Made by a program: the position numbers and the translations under genes
In this document: one piece after another, positions 1 through 5,305 of the stretch
Layout: the number at the start of each line of letters is the position of its first letter
Numbering within the stretch: the first letter of the stretch is position 1
DNA from: Candidatus Pelagibacter sp. TMED118
GTDB taxonomy: Bacteria; Pseudomonadota; Alphaproteobacteria; Pelagibacterales; Pelagibacteraceae
Reading direction: 5' to 3'
Assembly (NCBI GenBank): GCA_002170205.2
Contig: NHFT02000001.1
Location: 75,925 to 81,229, forward strand
DNA: 5,305 bases
The notes under the pieces: generated by a model
What the model was told of the DNA's origin: nothing
What the model saw: the letters and a program-made list of their open reading frames with translations, nothing else
Databases searched by the model: none

Positions 1-800
1 TAATATAAATAGGACACAGCATTTGCTTGAAATGATGCTATAATAGTTCCTACGAGAATATTAATTTGGGTAACTCCTGATGAGAAAATGCTAGGGATTA
101 ATTTGAAAAAAAATGATTTAATCATTTTGTCAATTTTAAAATTTAAATTAAAATTTATTTTAGGTGAAAAAAATTTCTTTACAAAAAAATATAGTATAAT
201 TAATTGTAATAATCCAGCAATTGATACTCCGTAAGCTAAGTAAGTTACAAGATTATCATTTTCATTATTTAAAAAAAAAAGAATAAATATTAAAATTAAA
301 TTTAAAACTGTTGGTGCAAATGCTGCTACACCAAATTTATTATGAGAGTTTAAAATTGCAGAAAAAAAAGATGTAATACTGATAAAAAATAAAAAGGGAA
401 AAGTGATTCTTGTTAGTTTAATAGTCAAATCAAGTTTGTCATTATTTTCTGCAAAACCTGGGGCTATGACATAAATAAATATAGGCATTAATATTTCAAT
501 AACTAGTGTTATTGCTAACAGACTAATTATCAAAAAATTCAAAATTCTATTTGAAAATTTCTCAGCTTTTTTCTTAGATTTGATAAGCTCAGATGAATAA
601 CTTGGCACAAAAGCTGCATTAAAAGTTCCTTCTGAAAATAATCTTCTAAATGTGTTCGGTATTCTGAATGCAACAAAGAAAGCGTCAGTAATTGGTCCTG
701 ACCCAAGATTTAGTGCAATCAACAAATCTCTAACATAGCCCAAGATTCTGCTTAAAATAGTATAAAAACTAAATGTGCCAGTTGACTTAATTAGATTCAT
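1..800 (-). CDS. murJ: Lipid II flippase MurJ (MviN family), N-terminal part, cut by the window edge
   Basis: This is the inner-membrane MOP-superfamily flippase that moves lipid-linked peptidoglycan precursor (lipid II) to the periplasmic face. The reading frame is open from the ATG at 800-798 to the left edge, giving 266 codons of a family usually near 510 residues. Residues known to matter in E. coli MurJ fall at the same positions: Arg18 and Arg24 (SRILGYVRD, 17-25), Asp39, Arg52 and Glu57 (FRRLFSEGTF, 51-60). The segment FGVAAFAPTVLN (156-167) and the closing GVTQINILVGTIIASF are also typical. Hydrophobic stretches lie near 10-30, 86-113, 132-151, 160-177, 187-207 and 225-255. The C-terminal half, including later helices that complete the central cavity, is outside the window. 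It is divergent from maeB, and no clear Shine-Dalgarno precedes the ATG. The family call is very secure. Confidence 0.96.
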   Translation of the reverse strand, partial: MNLIKSTGTFSFYTILSRILGYVRDLLIALNLGSGPITDAFFVAFRIPNTFRRLFSEGTFNAAFVPSYSSELIKSKKKAEKFSNRILNFLIISLLAITLVIEILMPIFIYVIAPGFAENNDKLDLTIKLTRITFPFLFFISITSFFSAILNSHNKFGVAAFAPTVLNLILIFILFFLNNENDNLVTYLAYGVSIAGLLQLIILYFFVKKFFSPKINFNLNFKIDKMIKSFFFKLIPSIFSSGVTQINILVGTIIASFQANAVSYLY

Positions 801-810
801 AAATCATATT
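782..810 (+). promoter_or_regulatory. Candidate sigma-70-type promoter for maeB
   Basis: TTGACT (782-787) matches the -35 consensus at five of six bases and is followed, after exactly 17 bases, by CATATT (805-810), which matches the -10 consensus at four of six. Transcription would begin near 817, giving a leader of about 30 bases before the maeB ATG at 849. The -35 box lies inside the first codons of murJ on the other strand, so the two genes' start regions would compete. In sequence this A/T-rich, chance matches are common, so this is only a candidate. Confidence 0.3.
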
Positions 811-848
811 AGTGATAACTTAGTTCTAATTTTATATCTAATAAAAAA
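801..848. promoter_or_regulatory. Divergent murJ/maeB intergenic spacer
   Basis: These 48 A/T-rich bases separate the two divergent start codons, so regulatory signals for both genes must lie here or inside the coding ends. On the minus strand, TATAAA (836-831) within TTAGATATAAAATTAG is a possible -10 box for murJ, but no good -35 box lies at the right distance. Neither start codon has a recognisable Shine-Dalgarno sequence; the maeB ATG is preceded by AATAAAAAA. The boundary is certain, while the promoter function is inferred. Confidence 0.5.
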
Positions 849-3137
849 ATGAAGAAAAAAAAAATTGAACATTATTCTGAAAAAGAGGCATTAGAATTTC
901 ATAATAGTAATAAATCTGGCAAGATTGAGATTATATCTTCTAAACCAATGATCACAAAAAGAGATCTAGCTTTGGCATATTCCCCTGGTGTTGCTGCACC
1001 AGTAAAAGCAATATCTGCAAATCCAGAATTAGCTTATGATTATACAACAAAGGGAAATCTTGTAGCTGTGATCAGTAATGGTTCTGCCATTTTAGGTTTG
1101 GGTAATCTTGGTGCAATTGCTTCTAAGCCTGTTATGGAAGGAAAAGCCGTTTTATTTAAAAGGTTTGCGGATATAGATGCTATAGATCTTGAGATCGACT
1201 CAAATAATACAAATGAAATAATTAATTCAATAAAAAATTTTGCAAAAAGTTTTGGTGGAATAAACCTTGAAGATATTGCAGCACCAGAATGTTTTATCAT
1301 AGAAGACAAATTAAAAAAAATTCTCGATATTCCTGTGTTTCATGATGATCAACATGGAACGGCTATTATTACCTACGCGGCTTTAATGAATGCTTTAGAT
1401 ATTCAAAAAAAAAATAAAACTAAGATAAAAATTGTAGTTAACGGAGCTGGAGCTTCTGCTATGGCCTGTACGAATTTACTTTTGAAATCAGGTGTTAAAA
1501 AATCTAACATTATAATGTTAGATAGTAAAGGAGTGATAAATAAAAAGAGAAAAGGTTTGAACAAATGGAAGTTATTTTATGCTGCTGACACAACTGCAAA
1601 AAATCTAGATGATGCAATAATAGATGCTGATGTTTTTTTGGGTTTGTCTTCAGCAGGTGTACTGAGTAAAAATAATGTAAAAAGCATGTCTTTAAATCCT
1701 ATTATATTCGCTTGTGCCAACCCAGATCCTGAAATTAAACCAGAAGAAATTGATGAAGTTAGAAATGATGCTATTGTTGCAACGGGTAGATCCGATTATC
1801 CAAATCAAGTTAATAACCTGATAGGTTTTCCTTATATTTTTAGAGGTGCTTTAGATGTAAGAGCAAAAACTATAAATGATGAAATGAAAATTGCTGCGGC
1901 TAATGCTATAGCATCATTGGCTAGAGAAAGAGTGCCAGATGAAGTAGTTGCTGCTATGGGTGGTGAAAGGCCAAAATATGGTAAAGAATATATTATACCG
2001 TCTACTTTTGATCCAAGACTTATAAGTGTTATACCAGTAGCTGTTGCGAAAGCTGCAATTAAAACAGGTGTTGCAAGAAAAAAAATTATTAATTTTGATT
2101 TGTACTCAGAACAATTAAAACAAAGATTAGACCCCTCCGTTACAATAATGCAAGGCATAAACTCACAAATACGAAAAAATCAAAAGAAAGTAGTTTTTGC
2201 AGATGGAGAAGACGAAAATACATTAAAGGCCGCAATTGCTTTTAAAAATAGCGGTTTGGGCATTCCAGTTTTGGTAGCCAAAGATAAGGTTGTTAAGGAT
2301 AGGTTAAAAGAAATTGGATATAGTGAAAATTTTAATATTGAAATTATAAATTCAACAAAAAAAAGCTTAAGAGAAAAATATTCAAAATTTATTTTTAATA
2401 AATTACATCGATCTCAAGGTTTATTAGAACGTGATTGTGATAAACTTGTAAGAAATGATAGAGTTATTTGGGCTTCATGCATGGTTGCATGTGGCGATGC
2501 AGATGCAATGGTTACTGGAAATACACGTAGGTATGGACAATCTTTACAAAAGATAACAAAAGTAGTTGAACCAAGACCTGGTGAAATTATGTTTGGTCTT
2601 AACATGGTTGTTAATAAAGGGAAGACTGTTTTTATCGGCGATACCAGCGTTCATGAGTATCCGACCTCAAGTCAACTTGCAGAGATAGCAATTTCTTCCG
2701 CTAGAGTTGTGAGGCTATTTGGTTTTACACCAAAAATTGCTTTTTTATCTCATTCAACTTTTGGTCAACCAATGACTAGTAGAACAAAGCATATTAGAGA
2801 TGCTGTTGAATTATTAAAGAAAAGGAATGTAGATTTTAAATTTGATGGAGATATGCAGCCTGACGTCGCTTTAAGTGAGGAATACAAAGAATTATACCCA
2901 ATGTCAGAAATTGTTGGAAATGCTAATGTACTTATAATGCCTGGTCAACACAGTGCAGCTATATCTTATAAAATTATGAAAACAATGAGCAGTTCAAAGG
3001 TAATTGGTCCTTTGCTAATTGGTTTAAATGCAGCAATAGAAATTGCTCCGTTGAGATGCTCTACCTCAGAAATTCTTAATTTAGCCTCTGTTGCAGCTTA
3101 TTCAGCTGGGGTAATTGATTACAACAAAAATAATTAA
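849..3137 (+). CDS. maeB: MaeB-type malic enzyme with C-terminal phosphotransacetylase-like domain
   Basis: This enzyme oxidatively decarboxylates malate to pyruvate and CO2 in the cytosol, probably with NADP+, feeding pyruvate and NADPH supply. At 762 residues it is full length (E. coli MaeB is about 759). The malic N-terminal domain (about 20-160) has LAYSPGVAAP with Tyr44, GLGNLGA (83-89), EGK with Lys99 as the likely catalytic base, and acidic metal-site residues around Glu141-Asp142; DDQHGT lies at 166-171. The NAD(P)-binding domain (about 165-400) carries GAGASA (199-204), ANPDPE (290-295) and GRSDYPNQVNN (from 313). A PTA-like domain occupies about 430-755, with PTSSQLAEIA and LSHSTFGQ. 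That domain lacks the usual Pta catalytic signature and is probably regulatory; in E. coli MaeB it mediates acetyl-CoA inhibition. The ATG at 849 fits the usual short N-terminal lead before EALEFH. Cofactor preference is not settled from sequence. Confidence 0.96.
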   Translation: MKKKKIEHYSEKEALEFHNSNKSGKIEIISSKPMITKRDLALAYSPGVAAPVKAISANPELAYDYTTKGNLVAVISNGSAILGLGNLGAIASKPVMEGKAVLFKRFADIDAIDLEIDSNNTNEIINSIKNFAKSFGGINLEDIAAPECFIIEDKLKKILDIPVFHDDQHGTAIITYAALMNALDIQKKNKTKIKIVVNGAGASAMACTNLLLKSGVKKSNIIMLDSKGVINKKRKGLNKWKLFYAADTTAKNLDDAIIDADVFLGLSSAGVLSKNNVKSMSLNPIIFACANPDPEIKPEEIDEVRNDAIVATGRSDYPNQVNNLIGFPYIFRGALDVRAKTINDEMKIAAANAIASLARERVPDEVVAAMGGERPKYGKEYIIPSTFDPRLISVIPVAVAKAAIKTGVARKKIINFDLYSEQLKQRLDPSVTIMQGINSQIRKNQKKVVFADGEDENTLKAAIAFKNSGLGIPVLVAKDKVVKDRLKEIGYSENFNIEIINSTKKSLREKYSKFIFNKLHRSQGLLERDCDKLVRNDRVIWASCMVACGDADAMVTGNTRRYGQSLQKITKVVEPRPGEIMFGLNMVVNKGKTVFIGDTSVHEYPTSSQLAEIAISSARVVRLFGFTPKIAFLSHSTFGQPMTSRTKHIRDAVELLKKRNVDFKFDGDMQPDVALSEEYKELYPMSEIVGNANVLIMPGQHSAAISYKIMKTMSSSKVIGPLLIGLNAAIEIAPLRCSTSEILNLASVAAYSAGVIDYNKNN

Positions 3138-3727
3138 TCTTTTTTTATTCGTAAATCTTCCACAAGCAGGATGCTAGTTATTACGTCTTTAACGTCTAAA
3201 ATTTCTTTTGCTTCTTTTATAATTTCTTTTTTTTCCTCCTCAGTTTCTGCAATTCCATAAACATAAATAATTTTTTTATGGGTATCAACATTGTAATTTA
3301 CAGCCTTGATTTTTTGATTGAAAATCATCGCAGATTTTAATTGTGAGGTTATTAAAAGATCTTTTGCAGATTGTTGGAAATTAAATTTCTCTTTTATTTT
3401 TAAATCATTTTTTACTGATCTTGCACCTTTTGTCTCCCATGCAATTTTAGTGATTTTCAACTTTTCTTCAGGGGCATCTACATAACCAGTAATAAATATT
3501 CTACCATCAATTACTCTTGTTTTAACGTTAATTAAGTAGTTTTTATTTTCAGTAATCAGCCTTGCATCAATACTTTTATCCATTATTGAGTCGTCAATTT
3601 GAGTTCCTAAAGACCTTGGATCCATTGCAATTGTTACACCTGTTCCAAAAAGTCCTGACGAAGTTGCACCAACACAACCTGACAGAATGAATAGTGCTAA
3701 AAAATATAATAAATATCTAACTCTCAT
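3134..3727 (-). CDS. Outer-membrane lipoprotein with two BON domains (DolP/YraP-like)
   Basis: This is a predicted 197-residue secreted lipoprotein. The N terminus MRVRYLLYFLALFILSGC is a lipoprotein signal peptide with a lipobox LSGC and the acylated cysteine at 18. Residue 19 is Val rather than Asp, which fits outer-membrane sorting. A Gly/Ser/Thr-rich linker (about 19-43) leads into two BON domains at about 44-113 and 117-192. Each has the short helix-strand pattern, with INVKTRVIDGRIFITGYV in the first and VDTHKKIIYVYGIAET in the second. This architecture matches DolP (YraP), which supports outer-membrane integrity in E. coli. The ATG at 3727 lies inside the end of rsmI, so the gene is probably expressed from the rsmI transcript by translational coupling. 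Its stop overlaps the maeB stop. The exact role in this organism is inferred; orthology to DolP rather than another double-BON protein is likely but not proven. Confidence 0.88.
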   Translation of the reverse strand: MRVRYLLYFLALFILSGCVGATSSGLFGTGVTIAMDPRSLGTQIDDSIMDKSIDARLITENKNYLINVKTRVIDGRIFITGYVDAPEEKLKITKIAWETKGARSVKNDLKIKEKFNFQQSAKDLLITSQLKSAMIFNQKIKAVNYNVDTHKKIIYVYGIAETEEEKKEIIKEAKEILDVKDVITSILLVEDLRIKKD

Positions 3728-4574
3728 TTTTAATGCTTATACAATATTTATAAATAATTGATTTCGATATACTGGTCTGATCAGAAAAAATATCAGTTAT
3801 ATCCCTCACACTTAATTTATTAATTAATTTTTTAATACTAATCTTAACCGATTCGGGAATTATTTCCCTTCTTTTTTTTTCATCACTATTTCCGGATATT
3901 AAAACTGTCATTTCTCCTTTTGGAGAATTGTCAAAAGTTTCGAGATCATTTACCTCAAGTCTAATGAATTCCTCATAGTATTTGGTTAATTCTCTACAAA
4001 AAATTATTTTTCTATTATTAAAATATTTTTTTAAAGGGAATATTAATTTATTTAATTTTTTTGGTGATATAAAAAAAATAATTGCACAGGGCAGTTCACA
4101 TAACACTTTTAACTCTTTTTCCATTTCGCTTTTTTTTTCAGGAAAAAAACCGTGAAAATAAAAATTATCTGAAAAATTACTCACTGATAAAGCGGTGGTT
4201 ACTGCTGATACACCTGGAACTGGGGTGACATTAATATTGTTTTTAATACATTCATTGACAATGACTTTTCCTGGATCTGATATAAGGGGGGTTCCAGCAT
4301 CAGTAATCAGGGATATGATATTGTTTGTTTGTAAAATTTTTTTATATTTTTCAATATTTTTTTTTTCATTAAATTTGTGGTTAGAAATAAGCTTTGACTT
4401 GATATTATAGTGATTTAGTAATTTTTTCGCTATTCTTGTATCTTCGCAAAATATATAATCTGAGTTTTTGAGGGTTTCAAGAGCTCTAAATGTTATATCT
4501 TTTAGATTACCAATTGGGGTAGATACTATGTATAAACCTTCTTTTAACTTATTTTTGTCCACATCTGAGTGCAT
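3717..4574 (-). CDS. rsmI: 16S rRNA (cytidine(1402)-2'-O)-methyltransferase RsmI
   Basis: RsmI uses S-adenosylmethionine to 2'-O-methylate C1402 in the decoding centre of 16S rRNA. The 285-residue protein has the full tetrapyrrole-methylase-type set: LYIVSTPIGNL (14-24), CEDTR (43-47), LITDAGTPLISDPG (89-102), PVPGVSAV (118-125) and GFFPEKK (142-148). A short C-terminal helical segment (RDITDIFSDQTSISKSIIYK) is also usual in RsmI. I chose the ATG at 4574. A longer reading from TTG at 4586 would add only Met-Ile-Ile-Ile, is not conserved in the family, and comes closer to the divergent gene. No strong Shine-Dalgarno favours either start. The TAG stop at 3717-3719 lies downstream of the BON gene's ATG, an 11-base overlap that implies one operon. 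It is divergent from the LpoA-like gene. The family assignment is very secure. Confidence 0.95.
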   Translation of the reverse strand: MHSDVDKNKLKEGLYIVSTPIGNLKDITFRALETLKNSDYIFCEDTRIAKKLLNHYNIKSKLISNHKFNEKKNIEKYKKILQTNNIISLITDAGTPLISDPGKVIVNECIKNNINVTPVPGVSAVTTALSVSNFSDNFYFHGFFPEKKSEMEKELKVLCELPCAIIFFISPKKLNKLIFPLKKYFNNRKIIFCRELTKYYEEFIRLEVNDLETFDNSPKGEMTVLISGNSDEKKRREIIPESVKISIKKLINKLSVRDITDIFSDQTSISKSIIYKYCISIKNES

Positions 4575-4583
4575 TATTATGAT
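4555..4583 (+). promoter_or_regulatory. Candidate sigma-70-type promoter for the LpoA-like gene
   Basis: TTGTCC (4555-4560; four of six -35 matches) and TATGAT (4578-4583; five of six -10 matches) are separated by exactly 17 bases. Transcription would begin near 4590, about 15 bases before the ATG at 4605. The element lies across the rsmI start codon on the opposite strand, as expected when only 30 bases separate the two genes. This is a motif match only, in A/T-rich sequence. Confidence 0.35.
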
Positions 4584-4604
4584 CAATATATTATTAGAAG
4601 ACTA
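4575..4604. promoter_or_regulatory. Divergent rsmI / LpoA-like gene spacer
   Basis: Only 30 bases, nearly all A/T, lie between the two divergent starts. Leaders must be very short on both sides, or the promoters must extend into the coding sequences. On the plus strand, AGAAG (4596-4600) is a weak Shine-Dalgarno-like sequence four bases before the ATG at 4605. For rsmI I see only loose TATA-like stretches and no matching -35 box. Confidence 0.45.
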
Positions 4605-5305
4605 ATGAAAACTTTAATAAAATTAATTTATATAATATTTTTTACCTTTTTTTTTAATCATGTAGTATTTTCAAATGATAAGATTAAAATTGGACTACTA
4701 GCACCATTAACTGGAGAATATTCCGACATAGGCAAATCAATAGTTAATTCTGTAAGATTGGCACTGAATTCCATCGATAATGACCGTTTAGAAATTATAC
4801 TTAGGGATACAAAATCAAATCCAGATAAAACTTTAATAGCTGCCCAGGATTTATCTAAAAATCATAATATTAAAATCATTATTGGACCGGTATTTTACAG
4901 TTCTACTAAATTTTTAAATGAACTGCCTGATGTTATTTTTTTGTCATTTACAAATATTTTGGAAAATAAACATTCTAATGTAATTAGCTCTGGTGTTAAT
5001 TCTATCTCTCAAATCAATGCAATAAAAAAATTTCAAAACATTAAAGGTCTCGAAAAAACAATTTTTCTAATTCCTGACACTTCATATAAAAGTGAAATTG
5101 AAAAGGCAATTTTAGAAACTAAAATTGTATTAAAAAATAGTTTTATCTATAATACCGACCCAACTTTATTGACATCCCAAATAGAAAAAATTACAAAATA
5201 TCCTCAACGTAAGCAAAATTTATTAGACGAGATTAAAAGAATTGAGAACTCTGATGAAGTCAATAAAGATAATATTTTAGAAAATTTAAAAAAAAGAGAT
5301 ACAAT
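4605..5305 (+). CDS. Penicillin-binding-protein activator (LpoA-like) / periplasmic-binding-fold protein, N-terminal part
   Basis: This is a secreted protein with a type 1 periplasmic-binding fold (Leu/Ile/Val-binding class). The frame is open from the ATG at 4605 to the right edge, 233 codons without a stop. Residues 1-23 form a signal peptide with a basic start, a Phe/Ile-rich core and a likely cleavage after VFS; there is no lipobox cysteine, unlike E. coli LpoA. The mature part opens with IKIGLLAPLTGEYSDIG (27-43), then ILRDTKSNPDKT (65-76) and IIIGPVFYSS (91-100), the usual first lobe of this fold. The later stretch with KYPQRKQNLLDEIKRIE resembles, from memory, the insert in alphaproteobacterial PBP activators. 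Divergence from rsmI supports that identity, since E. coli lpoA lies divergent from rsmI. The expected role is in periplasmic control of peptidoglycan synthesis. A plain amino-acid-binding protein is the alternative, less likely because no transporter genes are visible. Confidence 0.82.
   Translation, partial: MKTLIKLIYIIFFTFFFNHVVFSNDKIKIGLLAPLTGEYSDIGKSIVNSVRLALNSIDNDRLEIILRDTKSNPDKTLIAAQDLSKNHNIKIIIGPVFYSSTKFLNELPDVIFLSFTNILENKHSNVISSGVNSISQINAIKKFQNIKGLEKTIFLIPDTSYKSEIEKAILETKIVLKNSFIYNTDPTLLTSQIEKITKYPQRKQNLLDEIKRIENSDEVNKDNILENLKKRDT

Noticed and set aside
1040..1309. Minus-strand open frame of 89 codons inside maeB
   Set aside because: It lies wholly antisense to well-conserved malic enzyme sequence, has no recognisable domain and no start signal; it is a shadow of the real gene.
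1832..2158. Minus-strand open frame of 108 codons inside maeB
   Set aside because: It is antisense to conserved maeB coding sequence. Its hydrophobic look arises from the complement of Ala/Ile-rich codons.
2414..2605. Minus-strand open frame of 63 codons inside the PTA-like domain of maeB
   Set aside because: It is antisense to conserved coding sequence, with no family resemblance or ribosome binding site.
849..3137. Separate pta gene or a frameshifted maeB-pta pair
   Set aside because: The frame is continuous and the two-domain arrangement and length match intact MaeB proteins, so this is the normal fusion.
3117..3146. Possible intrinsic terminator at the maeB/BON junction
   Set aside because: The only pairing is a 5-bp GATTA/TAATC stem with a 13-base loop before a T7 run. 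It has a single G-C pair and would not be stable, so it is not listed as a terminator.
4195..4410. Plus-strand open frame of 71 codons inside rsmI
   Set aside because: It is antisense to the conserved SAM-binding motifs of rsmI. Its Phe/Leu-rich tail reflects the complement of Lys/Asn codons.
4574..4586. TTG start at 4586 for rsmI
   Set aside because: It adds only four non-conserved residues and narrows the gap to the divergent gene; the ATG at 4574 is simpler and leaves enough sequence before the STPIGNL motif.

Overview
The window is strongly A+T-rich, tightly packed bacterial chromosome. Its proteins are rich in Lys, Asn and Ile, intergenic gaps are 0 to about 50 bases, and poly-A/poly-T runs are frequent. 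Gene content and order resemble Proteobacteria, most likely a streamlined low-GC alphaproteobacterium of the SAR11/Pelagibacterales kind. That placement is inferred from composition and gene families; there is no rRNA or other phylogenetic marker here. I see no mobile element, CRISPR array, tRNA or rRNA.

Layout: (1) 1-800, minus strand: N-terminal half of the lipid II flippase MurJ, running off the left edge. (2) 801-848: a 48-base divergent spacer. (3) 849-3137, plus strand: a complete MaeB-type malic enzyme fused to a phosphotransacetylase-like domain. (4) 3134-3727, minus strand: a lipoprotein with two BON domains, DolP/YraP-like, whose stop codon overlaps that of maeB. (5) 3717-4574, minus strand: RsmI, the 16S rRNA C1402 2'-O-methyltransferase, overlapping the start of the BON gene by 11 bases. 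(6) 4575-4604: a 30-base divergent spacer. (7) 4605-5305, plus strand: N-terminal part of a secreted periplasmic-binding-fold protein of the penicillin-binding-protein activator (LpoA-like) family, running off the right edge.

Four of the five genes concern the cell envelope or translation. MurJ exports lipid II, the LpoA-like protein is expected to act on peptidoglycan synthesis, and the BON lipoprotein is expected to act at the outer membrane. rsmI divergent from an LpoA-like gene, with a BON lipoprotein nearby, recalls the enterobacterial rsmI / lpoA-yraN-diaA-dolP neighbourhood, although here the BON gene sits downstream of rsmI on the same strand. maeB is the metabolic outlier; it links malate to pyruvate and is probably an independent transcription unit.

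All five genes belong to known families. I did not find a convincing undescribed system. The points worth a second look are the degenerate PTA domain, the very compact junctions, the rsmI start choice and the clustered long homopolymers.
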